Below, one piece after another: positions 55,842 to 64,000 of a DNA stretch of 64,000 nucleotides (its first letter is position 1; each line of letters opens with the position of its first letter). A program made the position numbers and the translations under genes. The notes beneath the pieces are model-generated. The model had not been told where the DNA came from. It searched no databases and saw only the letters and a list, made by a program, of their open reading frames with translations. The stretch comes from Eutrophocola salsuginis (GTDB taxonomy: Bacteria; Pseudomonadota; Gammaproteobacteria; Pseudomonadales; Pseudohongiellaceae). The stretch covers positions 682,001 through 746,000 of the forward strand of contig JAYQTB010000004.1 in assembly GCA_038147195.1 (NCBI GenBank), read 5' to 3'.

Positions 55842-56287
55842 TTGATGGTGTGATATTAACTCCCCTTAAGCAAATATTCGATGAAAGGGGAAAAGTTATG
55901 CACATGATACGCGAAGATTCTCCAGTTTTTTCCAGGTTTGGAGAGGTGTATTTCTCCAGCACGCACCCAGGCGTAATAAAAGCTTGGCATTTGCATAAGA
56001 AAATGACTTTAAATTATGCCGTAATTTTTGGAGAAATAAAGTTCGTACTATTTGACGACAGAGAAGACAGTCCAACAAAGGGGCAAATACAAGAATTTTT
56101 TATTTCTCCTGAAAATTATATGTTGGTCACTGTTCCGCCACTAATCTGGAATGGATTTAAATGTGTAGGTACCAAGACGGCAATAGTCGCTAATTGCTCT
56201 ACTTTGCCTCATAGTCCGGACGAAATAATAAGGCGCTCAGCTTTTGATTCATATATACCGTATAACTGGGAAATCAAGCATCGCTGA
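55838..56287 (+). CDS. RmlC-like cupin sugar epimerase
   Basis: A 149-residue cupin resembling dTDP-4-dehydrorhamnose 3,5-epimerase: DERGKVMHMIREDSP, the catalytic His region GVIKAWHLHKKMTLNY, and FISPENYMLVTVPPLIWNGF. Standing between rfbG and rfbF, it probably epimerises the CDP-4-keto-6-deoxysugar at C3, C5 or both; which position is unclear. Confidence 0.85.
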   Translation: MIDGVILTPLKQIFDERGKVMHMIREDSPVFSRFGEVYFSSTHPGVIKAWHLHKKMTLNYAVIFGEIKFVLFDDREDSPTKGQIQEFFISPENYMLVTVPPLIWNGFKCVGTKTAIVANCSTLPHSPDEIIRRSAFDSYIPYNWEIKHR

Positions 56288-56308
56288 TTACAAGTAAAAG
56301 GGTTAGTA

Positions 56309-57070
56309 ATGAAAGTAATAATTCTTGCGGGTGGATTTGGAACCCGCCTATCGGAATATACAGAAGTCATTCCCAAGCCCATGATACCGGTGGGGGGGAA
56401 ACCTATCCTTTGGCACATAATGAACATTTATTCTCATTATGATATGAAAGACTTTTATGTTGCACTTGGTTACAAAGCGGAGGTTATTAAAGAATTTTTC
56501 TTGAATTATCATTCACTGTCCTCCGATTTTACTGTGGAATTGTCAAAGGGAACTATCACGCCTCACCAAATAAATTCAGTAGATTGGAAGGTGACGCTTG
56601 TCCATACTGGTGACGAGACTATGACTGGAGGCAGGGTAAAACGCATGAGAGACTTTATCGGTGATGAGCCTTTCATGCTTACCTATGGTGATGGAGTCTC
56701 TGATATAAATCTGAGTGAACTGCTAAAATTCCATCACTCACACGGTAAAATGGTTACTATGACTGCTGTCCGTCCAGCCGCAAGATTTGGTGAACTAGAA
56801 TTAGCCGGCAATCAGATAACAAGGTTTGTTGAAAAGCCACAACTTCATGACGGCTGGATCAATGGGGGTTTTTTTGTAATCGAGCCAGCGTTTTTTGACT
56901 ATATAGATGGCGATAATATTATGCTTGAAAGAGAACCCTTAACTAGAATCACAGAAGCTGGGCAACTTATGGCTTATAAGCATAACGGATTTTGGCACTG
57001 TATGGATACGAAGCGTGATCATGATTTGCTGGAAAAGCTCTGGCAAGATGGTGCGCCCTGGGCGATGTAA
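56309..57070 (+). CDS. rfbF: glucose-1-phosphate cytidylyltransferase
   Basis: Makes CDP-glucose from CTP and glucose-1-phosphate, the entry to CDP-deoxysugars. The 253-residue protein has LAGGFGTRLSEYTEVIPKPM, TLVHTGDETMTGGRVKR (RfbF-specific), LTYGDGVSDINL, AVRPAARFGEL, and the ending GFWHCMDTKRDHDLLEKLW. Its product is the substrate of the adjacent rfbG. Confidence 0.95.
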   Translation: MKVIILAGGFGTRLSEYTEVIPKPMIPVGGKPILWHIMNIYSHYDMKDFYVALGYKAEVIKEFFLNYHSLSSDFTVELSKGTITPHQINSVDWKVTLVHTGDETMTGGRVKRMRDFIGDEPFMLTYGDGVSDINLSELLKFHHSHGKMVTMTAVRPAARFGELELAGNQITRFVEKPQLHDGWINGGFFVIEPAFFDYIDGDNIMLEREPLTRITEAGQLMAYKHNGFWHCMDTKRDHDLLEKLWQDGAPWAM

Positions 57071-57078
57071 ATGTCATC

Positions 57079-58017
57079 ATGAAAATCCTGATCGTTGGCG
57101 GATTCGGCTTTCTCGGCGGCAGGTTAGCTAGGTTTTTTTTTGAAGCAGGTCATTCCATCGCTTTGGGTAGTGCTCGACATCGTGATGCACCGGAATGGTT
57201 GCCGGAAGCGGAAGTGGTCCCTGTCACCTGGAACGACTACGAAGATTTGAATCGAATTTGTGCGACTGTTGATGTCCTGATCCATGCGGCTGGTCTTAAC
57301 GCTCGAGATTGTCAAAAAAACCCATCCTTTGCGCTGGAGTACAACGGAGTTTTCTCATCAAATTTGGCGAGGGCTGCGGCAAACTCAGGTGTAAAAAAAT
57401 TTATCTATTTGTCTACCGCTCACGTTTACTCTGATCTTCTGTCCGGGCATATCACCGATGACACGTGTCCAATGAATCTTCATCCATATGCTACTACTCA
57501 TTTGGCTGGGGAACAGGCTTCGCTACATGCCTGTTCGAAATCTTATACATCAGGTATTGTACTTCGTCTGACCAATTGTTTCGGCAGCCCCGTACATAAA
57601 GATGCAAATTGTTGGACTCTACTTGCAAACGATCTCTGCAAGCAGGCCGTTGTTAACGGCTCCCTAAAACTAACAAGTAATGGATGCCAACTACGGGATT
57701 TTGTTAGCGTCGATAAGCTTTGTAAGGACATAGAAGTTCTTATTCAACCAAGTTTTAAAATTCAAGGTGCCTTTAACCTCTCTGAAGGCAAGTCCTTGTC
57801 AGTTCTTCAATTCGCAGAACAGATTCAGGTAGTATGTGAAAAGCTGAACGGATTTATACCTCAAATCCATGTCAACAAACATGACGAGGCGGAATATGCT
57901 CGTGACCTTAAGATAGTTCCTTCAGATATGATTCGGCAATTAGGCAACATGTCCGATTATAAACAGGAATTGACTAAGTTATTGAAATATTGCAAAACAA
58001 TGTTCGGTAAAAAATAA
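57079..58017 (+). CDS. extended SDR, putative CDP-sugar 4-ketoreductase (YxxxH)
   Basis: A 312-residue Rossmann protein (ILIVGGFGFLGGRLA, HAAGLNARD, YLSTAHVYS). The usual catalytic Tyr-x3-Lys is Y137-x3-H141 (PYATTHLAGE), so the conserved lysine is missing. By position it should reduce the 4-keto group of the C-methylated CDP-sugar. The histidine may substitute for lysine, or the enzyme may be impaired. It starts eight bases after rfbF. Confidence 0.8.
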   Translation: MKILIVGGFGFLGGRLARFFFEAGHSIALGSARHRDAPEWLPEAEVVPVTWNDYEDLNRICATVDVLIHAAGLNARDCQKNPSFALEYNGVFSSNLARAAANSGVKKFIYLSTAHVYSDLLSGHITDDTCPMNLHPYATTHLAGEQASLHACSKSYTSGIVLRLTNCFGSPVHKDANCWTLLANDLCKQAVVNGSLKLTSNGCQLRDFVSVDKLCKDIEVLIQPSFKIQGAFNLSEGKSLSVLQFAEQIQVVCEKLNGFIPQIHVNKHDEAEYARDLKIVPSDMIRQLGNMSDYKQELTKLLKYCKTMFGKK

Positions 58018-58026
58018 GAGCGTCAA

Positions 58027-58935
58027 TTGATTGTCAGGAATGGGCTGGTTTCAATAATCATGCCTTCTTATAACTGCGCTTCTTTTTTAGCGCAGGCTAT
58101 TGAATCTGTTTTGTCACAGTCTTACCCTCATTGGGAATTACTGATTGTTGACAATAACTCGACTGACAATACCCAAGAAGTTGTGACTGGCTACGACGAT
58201 AGCCGAATTTCATTTTTTGCGACAGAAAACAACGGAATAATAGCAGCATCCCGAAATCTAGGTATCAAGCACAGCCGGGGAGAATGGTTAGCGTTTCTGG
58301 ATGCCGACGACTATTGGGAATCAACGAAAATCGAGTCTTGCTTGCAAATGGGCAGGCAAGGATATGATGTGATTTATCATCCGATGGTTATCTTACGATC
58401 TAAGCATGATTATTTCTCACGCAAACTTACCAAAAGCTGGCAGGTATCTACCCCCGTATTTCGTGACCTGCTTGTTAGGGGGAACCCTATTATAAATTCA
58501 TCAGTGTTTGTCAGTAAGAAAGTAATACAGAAAGCGGGCTTTATAAGTGAGGACAAGGATCTGGTTACAGCCGAGGATTACAATACATGGTTGGCATTGT
58601 CACAAATAACGGAAAAATTCTACTGCATAAAAACTTGTCTTGGCACATATAGAATTCATAATTCGAATATGTCGGAATCCGTAGATCGAACCATTCCACT
58701 GGAAAATGTTCTGAATAAGTATCTCCAAAGAGTGCCAGTCAGTGACCGTAGAAAGGCTAAGGCGTTACTGGCATATATAAAAGGTAAGGCTAACTACAAA
58801 AATAATGAATTCACACTAACTATAAAGTATCTGAAAGCTGCCGTTCACCATCTAGATATTTCATTTCTTTTTCCATGCGTTATGTTAATCATTTTTGCTC
58901 TATTGAAACTTTTTTTAACTACTCGTTATAAGTAA
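58027..58935 (+). CDS. GT2-family glycosyltransferase with C-terminal membrane anchor
   Basis: A 302-residue inverting glycosyltransferase: VSIIMPSYNCASFLAQAIESVL, LLIVDNNSTDNT, and the DXD in AFLDADDYW. The last 25 residues form one membrane helix (ISFLFPCVMLIIFALLKLFL) followed by basic residues. The start is TTG 58027, nine bases after the SDR stop. Donor and acceptor are unknown. Confidence 0.9.
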   Translation: MIVRNGLVSIIMPSYNCASFLAQAIESVLSQSYPHWELLIVDNNSTDNTQEVVTGYDDSRISFFATENNGIIAASRNLGIKHSRGEWLAFLDADDYWESTKIESCLQMGRQGYDVIYHPMVILRSKHDYFSRKLTKSWQVSTPVFRDLLVRGNPIINSSVFVSKKVIQKAGFISEDKDLVTAEDYNTWLALSQITEKFYCIKTCLGTYRIHNSNMSESVDRTIPLENVLNKYLQRVPVSDRRKAKALLAYIKGKANYKNNEFTLTIKYLKAAVHHLDISFLFPCVMLIIFALLKLFLTTRYK

Positions 58936-58937
58936 AA

Positions 58938-60068
58938 ATGAAAATATTGGTTAATGCCATCTCTGCGCGGCTTGGTGGGGGGCAAACCTATATCAGGAAC
59001 CTGCTGGATGGTGAAATCGACCCTGCTATAGAGACAATATATTTCCTCAAAAGTGCCAATTTCGAATTGCCTGAGCGTGACCGCGTCATTCCGATCGAAG
59101 TAGATGAGCGAGTCGTTAATAATCCCTACTTGCGTTATTTCTGGGAAAAGCGCCATGTCGTTGAATTGATTGCCAAATACGGCATCGACATCTACTTTTG
59201 TCCTGGTGGTTCCATCAATATCAATCCGGGGACGAAAATCGGAAAGCAGGTCAGGACGGTCATGACATTCCAGAACATGCTGCCTTTCGATGGTCTGCAA
59301 TTAAGGAAATACGGAATCTCGGCGATGCGTCTCAGGAATATGCTCCTGAAACGTGTATTTGTTAATAGCATGGTATCTGCGGACCTGGTAATTTTTCTTT
59401 CGGAATTTGCTCGCGATACCGCTATCCGAATTTGCCGTGGAAAAATAAAAAGGGCTGTCCTGATCCCCCATGGCATCCAATTCGTGCAGCAAGTCGGGCT
59501 GAAAGAACAAGTCACGAATTCAGTAAAATACCTTTTGTACGTTTCGACGCTGGACGTTTACAAATCGCAATTGGAAGTAATCAAGGCCTTTGCGCTGTTG
59601 AAAACAAAGCTTAAAGTGCCTTACCAGCTTTTCCTGGTTGGATCGTCCTATGACCCGTATGAGAACAAGGTGAGGCGGCTTATTGAAGAATTGAGCTTGC
59701 AGGAAGATGTAGTGCTGACTGGTCAAGTTGGAAAGCAGCAGTTGGCGACCCTGTATGCAGGAGCCGAAATCAACATTTTTGCATCCCAGACGGAAAACTG
59801 CCCGTTTATCCTCCTGGAAGCCATGGCGGCAGGTCAGCCCATTGCATGTTCAAAGTGTCCTCCCATGCCGGAGGTTGCGGGCGATGCCGTGCTATATTTT
59901 GACCCAAATGACCCCGAAGATATTTGCAGTGCGCTATGTGAATTGCTGGCAAAAGAAGATTTACGAGCAAAGATTTCTCGATTGGCTCAGGAGCGCATAA
60001 AATACTTCGATCTGGCCAAATCCTCAGCCGAGACCTGGACATCTATCGCCAGTCTAGGCAATGCCTGA
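58938..60068 (+). CDS. GT4-family glycosyltransferase
   Basis: GT-B retaining glycosyltransferase of 376 residues. The N-terminal acceptor domain has ARLGGGQTYIRNLL. The donor domain has LYVSTLDVYKSQLEVIKAF, VVLTGQV and the E-x7-E motif in ENCPFILLEAMAAGQP. It starts two bases after the preceding GT2 stop. GC content rises from here compared with the preceding genes, a compositional step within the locus. Its position next to the FucNAc genes makes an L-FucNAc donor plausible, not proven. Confidence 0.88.
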   Translation: MKILVNAISARLGGGQTYIRNLLDGEIDPAIETIYFLKSANFELPERDRVIPIEVDERVVNNPYLRYFWEKRHVVELIAKYGIDIYFCPGGSININPGTKIGKQVRTVMTFQNMLPFDGLQLRKYGISAMRLRNMLLKRVFVNSMVSADLVIFLSEFARDTAIRICRGKIKRAVLIPHGIQFVQQVGLKEQVTNSVKYLLYVSTLDVYKSQLEVIKAFALLKTKLKVPYQLFLVGSSYDPYENKVRRLIEELSLQEDVVLTGQVGKQQLATLYAGAEINIFASQTENCPFILLEAMAAGQPIACSKCPPMPEVAGDAVLYFDPNDPEDICSALCELLAKEDLRAKISRLAQERIKYFDLAKSSAETWTSIASLGNA

Positions 60069-60097
60069 AATGTTTTATAAGTGTGGAACAAGAAAAT

Positions 60098-61138
60098 ATG
60101 TATGACTTCAAAGACAAGAGCTTGCTGATTACCGGAGGAACCGGTTCATTCGGAAATGCCGTACTGAACAGGCTGATTGATGCCGGCGCCCGGGAAATCC
60201 GCATTTTTAGTCGCGATGAGAAAAAACAGGATGATTTGCGGAAAAAACTGAATAATAAAATATTCAAATTTTATATTGGGGATGTTCGGGACAAGATGAG
60301 TCTTTTGTCAGCGACGGAAAGCGTTGACTACATATTCCATGCGGCAGCATTAAAACAAGTGCCTTCGTGTGAGTTTTTCCCTACTGAAGCAGTAAAGACG
60401 AATATACTGGGTACCGAGAATCTCCTGGACTGCGCAATCCAGAACAAGGTAGGCAAAGTAGTCTGCCTGAGCACCGATAAAGCCGTATACCCGATAAATG
60501 CCATGGGAATATCAAAGGCAATGATGGAAAAGATTCTGATTGCAAAGATCAGAAATCTAGATTCCAGTAATACAACTGGTTGTTGTACTCGTTATGGCAA
60601 TGTCATGGCTTCACGAAATTCGGTAATACCGCTTTTTGTAAACCAGATACAGTCAGGAGAGCCAATTACAATAACAGACCCTGATATGACCCGTTTCATG
60701 ATGTCACTGGAGGATTCCGTAGACTTGGTACTTTTTGCCCTGAAAAACGGCGGTAATGGCGAAATATTTGTCCAGAAAGCTCCTGCAGTCACAATCAAAA
60801 CGCTGGTCGATGCCATCAAGAGCGTGTTCGGCTGTCCTGATCATCCGGTAAAAATTATAGGTACGAGACACGGAGAAAAGCTATACGAAACATTGCTATC
60901 GCGGGAAGAAATGGACATTGCGCTCGATCTGGAGAATTATTATTGTGTAAAACCGGATACAAGGGATCTTAATTATTCTTCTTATGTCGAAGAAGGCATC
61001 GGGAAAATATCGGAACAACAGGATTATACGTCCCATAATACCAAGCGACTTGACGTCGAAGAAATGAAAGCACTGCTGTTAACCCTGCCTTACATACAGG
61101 ACACCTTGGGCGGCAGCAACCCGCAACCTGAAGAATAA
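60098..61138 (+). CDS. fnlA: UDP-GlcNAc 4,6-dehydratase/5-epimerase, FnlA/CapE
   Basis: First enzyme of UDP-N-acetyl-L-fucosamine synthesis. The 346-residue protein, started at ATG 60098 rather than GTG 60083 to match family length, has LLITGGTGSFGNAVLNRL, the AALKQVPSCEFFPTEAVKTN block, LSTDKAVYPINAMGISKAMMEK (here Met-Gly-Ile-Ser-Lys, as in CapE/PseB-type inverting dehydratases) and RYGNVMASRNSVIPLF. Its first product is the same 4-keto-6-deoxy-L-arabino sugar that PseC uses. Confidence 0.93.
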   Translation: MYDFKDKSLLITGGTGSFGNAVLNRLIDAGAREIRIFSRDEKKQDDLRKKLNNKIFKFYIGDVRDKMSLLSATESVDYIFHAAALKQVPSCEFFPTEAVKTNILGTENLLDCAIQNKVGKVVCLSTDKAVYPINAMGISKAMMEKILIAKIRNLDSSNTTGCCTRYGNVMASRNSVIPLFVNQIQSGEPITITDPDMTRFMMSLEDSVDLVLFALKNGGNGEIFVQKAPAVTIKTLVDAIKSVFGCPDHPVKIIGTRHGEKLYETLLSREEMDIALDLENYYCVKPDTRDLNYSSYVEEGIGKISEQQDYTSHNTKRLDVEEMKALLLTLPYIQDTLGGSNPQPEE

Positions 61139-61141
61139 CCG

Positions 61142-62257
61142 ATGAAAGTATTGATTACTGGGGCCAATGGCTTTATCGGCAAAAACCTGATTTGTCGATT
61201 AAGTACCATCCCTGGTCTGGAAATCCTGTCTTTTACGCGTGAGGATGATGAAGGAAACCTCGCATACAAGATCGCGGTTGCAGATGCGATCGTGCACCTG
61301 GCAGGCGTAAACCGCCCGAAAAATGAAGATGAATTTCAAGCCGGTAACAAGGACCTGACTGCAACTATCTGCCAAATCGCAGCAGAAAGCGGGAGGTCCT
61401 TGCCTATACTTTTCACATCATCAATCCAGGCTGCAAATGACTCTCCTTATGGGAAAAGCAAAAAAGATGCGGAGGATGTGCTGGCCTCTTACGCGAATGC
61501 GACAGATAGCGCTGTAACGATTTTCCGCTTGCCAAATATTATGGGCAAGTGGTGTCGACCAAATTACAATTCAGTAGTGGCTACCTTTTGTCACAACATT
61601 AGTCACGGTCTGCCAATTCGGGTAGACGACGAGGAAGCAGTTATTCGGCTCAATTATATTGACGACCTTGTAGACAGTTTTGTGACGTATCTTACTGGAG
61701 GAAGCGCAAATCGCGGCCAGGCAGTATTTGTCAATGTAGAGCCTGTTTATGAAGTTACGCTGAAAACCCTGGTCGAACTGCTGAAAGGGTTTGCGAGCAG
61801 TCGGACCAGTTTGCAAGTGGATGCAGTGGGGACGGGCTTTAAGCGGGCCCTTTATGCAACCTATACCAGCTATCTTGACGAGTCGGATTTTTCATATCCC
61901 CTTGTCTCAAACACCGATACACGGGGAAATTTTGTCGAGTTCATCAAGACCGGGGATAGCGGCCAGGTATCGTATTTCACCGCCAAGCCCGGTGCAACAC
62001 GTGGCCAACACTACCATCACACCAAAACAGAGAAGTTTCTGGTTGTCCAGGGGACTGCACGATTCAGGTATCGGCATTTGCTGAATGACAAATACCATGA
62101 GCTTGAAATTTCTGCCAGCAAACATTCAGTGGTGGAGTCGATACCTGGCTGGACACATGATGTCACTAATATCGGGAATGAATTACTTGTCGTCCTGCTC
62201 TGGTCAAGTGAAGTATTCGACAAGAATCGACCGGACACAATTCCAGGGGAGATTTGA
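61142..62257 (+). CDS. fnlB: UDP-sugar reductase/epimerase with cupin domain, FnlB/CapF
   Basis: Second FucNAc enzyme: an N-terminal SDR domain (VLITGANGFIGKNLI, VHLAGVNRP, SPYGKSKKDAE) and a C-terminal cupin (from about residue 255, SYFTAKPGATRGQHYHHTKTEKFLV). This two-domain form is specific to CapF/WbjC. Length is 371 residues. It starts three bases after fnlA and overlaps or abuts fnlC. Confidence 0.94.
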   Translation: MKVLITGANGFIGKNLICRLSTIPGLEILSFTREDDEGNLAYKIAVADAIVHLAGVNRPKNEDEFQAGNKDLTATICQIAAESGRSLPILFTSSIQAANDSPYGKSKKDAEDVLASYANATDSAVTIFRLPNIMGKWCRPNYNSVVATFCHNISHGLPIRVDDEEAVIRLNYIDDLVDSFVTYLTGGSANRGQAVFVNVEPVYEVTLKTLVELLKGFASSRTSLQVDAVGTGFKRALYATYTSYLDESDFSYPLVSNTDTRGNFVEFIKTGDSGQVSYFTAKPGATRGQHYHHTKTEKFLVVQGTARFRYRHLLNDKYHELEISASKHSVVESIPGWTHDVTNIGNELLVVLLWSSEVFDKNRPDTIPGEI

Positions 62258-62262
62258 TCGAT

Positions 62263-63393
62263 ATGGCAAAACTCAAGGTAATGACTTCTTTCGGGACGCG
62301 ACCGGAAATCATTCGCTTGTCCAGGGTGCTGGCCAGGCTTGATGAGTATTGCAACCATGTCATGGTGCATACAGGACAGAACTATGATTATGAGCTCAAT
62401 CAGATTTTTTTTGATGACCTGGATCTCAGGAAACCTGATCATTTTCTCGAGGCTGCTGGTGAATCTGCTCTTGAAACGATAGGAAATTGTATTATCAGGG
62501 CAGACAAGGTTCTGGATGAAGAGTCTCCTGACGCTCTCCTGGTATTGGGTGATACCAACAGCGCACTCGTGGCGCTGGCTGCCAAGCGCAAAAAGATACC
62601 GGTTTTCCACATGGAGGCAGGCAATCGTTGTTTCGATCAACGGGTACCCGAAGAAATTAATCGCAAGATTGTAGACCACCTGGCGGACATCAATCTCACT
62701 TACAGTACCATTGCCCGGGATTACCTCATACGTGAAGGCATTCCGGCAGACCAGGTCATTAAAACCGGCAGCCCAATGGCTGAAGTGCTGACGTACTACA
62801 GGCCCCGGATCGAGAAATCAGGAGTGCTGAAGGATCTGTCTCTTGGAAATGGACGTTACTTCCTCGTCAGCTGCCATCGTGAAGAAAATATTGATGCCGA
62901 AGTCAACTTTGCCGCTTTCGCCAATGTGCTGAATCACCTTGTCGAGGAATACGATATGCCGGTTATCGTGTCCACACATCCAAGGACACGTAAAAAAATC
63001 GAGTCTAGCGGGCTACAATTCTCAAAAAATATTCAATTTCTCAAACCGCTGGGTTTCACCGACTACGTGCACCTCCAGATGCATGCCAGGGCTGTGCTTT
63101 CGGACAGCGGCACCATCACTGAAGAATCCTCCATACTTAACTTTCCGGGACTGAATATCAGGGAGGCGCATGAGCGTCCGGAAGGCATGGAAGAGGGGGC
63201 CGTGATGATGACCGGCATGAACTGGACGCGCATCAGGCAGTCACTCGACATCCTTGCCGACCAGGGCAGGGGGGATGAACGTCAGTTGCAAGTAGTGCGC
63301 GATTACCAGGATACCAACGTTTCCGACAAGGTGCTGAGGATCATTCACAGTTATACCGATTATGTGAACCGGAAGGTTTGGCAGAAGCGCTGA
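62263..63393 (+). CDS. fnlC: UDP-sugar 2-epimerase, FnlC/CapG
   Basis: Non-hydrolysing C2 epimerase that finishes UDP-L-FucNAc. The N terminus is VMTSFGTRPEIIRLSRVLARL. HTGQNYDYELNQIFFDDL, LVLGDTNSALVALAAKR, HMEAGNRCFDQRVPEEINRK, SCHREENID and VLSDSGTITEESSILNFP are conserved. ATG 62263 (AGGGGAG upstream) is preferred to TTG 62254. About 376 residues. Confidence 0.94.
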   Translation: MAKLKVMTSFGTRPEIIRLSRVLARLDEYCNHVMVHTGQNYDYELNQIFFDDLDLRKPDHFLEAAGESALETIGNCIIRADKVLDEESPDALLVLGDTNSALVALAAKRKKIPVFHMEAGNRCFDQRVPEEINRKIVDHLADINLTYSTIARDYLIREGIPADQVIKTGSPMAEVLTYYRPRIEKSGVLKDLSLGNGRYFLVSCHREENIDAEVNFAAFANVLNHLVEEYDMPVIVSTHPRTRKKIESSGLQFSKNIQFLKPLGFTDYVHLQMHARAVLSDSGTITEESSILNFPGLNIREAHERPEGMEEGAVMMTGMNWTRIRQSLDILADQGRGDERQLQVVRDYQDTNVSDKVLRIIHSYTDYVNRKVWQKR

Positions 63394-63428
63394 CATACAC
63401 GCGCAAGTTTTCCCTTTAAATCCGATAT

Positions 63429-64000
63429 ATGTCCAAAATACTTCTTACCGGGGGTGCCGGTTATATTGGCACTCATATAGCCGTATGTGCCCAAGCGGCG
63501 GGGCACGAATGCATACTTCTGGACAACTTCTCCAACAGTGACCGTGGCGCCCTCGTTAATCTGGGGAAAATCATCGGCTCAGATCCCGTCTGTATCACAG
63601 GGGATGTGCGCGATTCCGGGTTGGTTGAGGAGGTAATCACGAAACATGACATTAATGCCGTGATTCACCTGGCCGGCCTGAAGAGCGTAGAGGAGTCCGT
63701 CAGCAACCCGGAGCTGTACTTCGACAATAACGTGGAAGGCAGCCGCAGCCTACTGGACGGCATGGAGAAAGCAGGAATCTTCAGACTGGTATTCAGCAGT
63801 AGTGCAACCGTTTATGGAGAGCCTGAGTACCTTCCACTGGATGAAGAGCACCCGATCCGTTCCGTCAATCCTTATGCGGACAGCAAGATACAGGTGGAAA
63901 AACTGCTCGCCAAAAAATGTGAAACGGACGAGCGGTGGCAAGTAGCCTGTCTTCGTTACTTCAACCCCGTGGGTTCACATCCGTCCGGACTGCTCGGCGA
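63429..64000 (+). CDS. galE: UDP-glucose/GlcNAc 4-epimerase GalE (3' truncated)
   Basis: Open from ATG 63429 to the window edge, 190 codons without a stop. KILLTGGAGYIGTHIAVC (cofactor loop), LLDNFSNSD, HLAGLKSVEESVSNPELYF, FSSSATVYGEP, the catalytic NPYADSKIQVE and LRYFNPVGSHPSG are GalE signatures. Its place after the FucNAc trio suggests it supplies UDP-Gal or UDP-GalNAc to the glycan. The C-terminal substrate domain lies outside the window. Confidence 0.93.
   Translation, partial: MSKILLTGGAGYIGTHIAVCAQAAGHECILLDNFSNSDRGALVNLGKIIGSDPVCITGDVRDSGLVEEVITKHDINAVIHLAGLKSVEESVSNPELYFDNNVEGSRSLLDGMEKAGIFRLVFSSSATVYGEPEYLPLDEEHPIRSVNPYADSKIQVEKLLAKKCETDERWQVACLRYFNPVGSHPSGLLG

Overview
The window looks like a gammaproteobacterial chromosome. 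The gene order bamA-skp-lpxD-fabZ-lpxA-lpxB-rnhB-dnaE-accA-tilS-pyrG-kdsA-eno-ftsB-ispD-ispF-truD-surE-pcm-nlpD-rpoS-fdxA-mutS-recA-recX is the classical gammaproteobacterial outer-membrane, replication and stress block. I cannot name the genus. No tRNA, rRNA, CRISPR array or insertion sequence was seen.

Region 1 (1-29100) is GC-rich, tightly packed core genome. It covers outer-membrane assembly (bamA, skp), lipid A and Kdo synthesis (lpxD, fabZ, lpxA, lpxB, kdsA), DNA and nucleotide metabolism (rnhB, dnaE, pyrG, mutS, recA, recX), glycolysis, isoprenoid precursors (ispD, ispF) and an undecaprenyl-phosphate carrier (DUF368/PopT). Two genes are broken. pyrG carries three clustered one-base indels, which look like a sequence error in an essential gene. 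rpoS carries three in-frame stops plus a two-base deletion, which looks like real decay or a badly read stretch. Only fdxA and mutS lie on the minus strand, with an intrinsic terminator between them.

Region 2 (29101-30321) is a control island. It holds rfaH, then a promoter flanked and overlapped by three copies of the palindrome GTTCA-N5-TGAAC, then a perfect 12-base ops element buried in the 3' arm of a long hairpin followed by TTTT, then a MarR-family EPS regulator. The layout suggests repression or activation at the operators followed by RfaH-dependent elongation into the polysaccharide locus.

Region 3 (30391-64000, continuing beyond the window) is an AT-richer, mosaic surface-glycan locus, all on the plus strand and mostly with overlapping or near-touching genes. 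Its modules are: (a) a PglK/MsbA-like ABC exporter; (b) a nearly complete legionaminic-acid pathway of the GDP-sugar type (legB, legC, legH, legI, legG, ptmE, legF, ptmA), in which legB must start at a non-canonical codon; (c) methyltransferases, a deacetylase-like protein and a candidate nonulosonate transferase; (d) a remnant of a second nonulosonate pathway (intact pseC, an aldo/keto reductase, an SpsF-cytidylyltransferase/class III aminotransferase fusion, and a short pseG-like fragment at the edge of a 632-base gene-free stretch); (e) an LIC12162-family transferase, a methyltransferase and a GT2; (f) a CDP-6-deoxyhexose C-methylation module (C-methyltransferase, Gfo/Idh oxidoreductase, RfbG, a cupin epimerase, RfbF, a reductase with an altered catalytic motif); (g) GT2 and GT4 glycosyltransferases; (h) the UDP-L-FucNAc trio FnlA/FnlB/FnlC; (i) a truncated galE-like gene. 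Together these predict a heteropolysaccharide or O-antigen containing legionaminic acid, N-acetyl-L-fucosamine and probably a branched C-methyl 6-deoxyhexose. No initiating glycosyltransferase, Wzx or Wzy is visible in the window.
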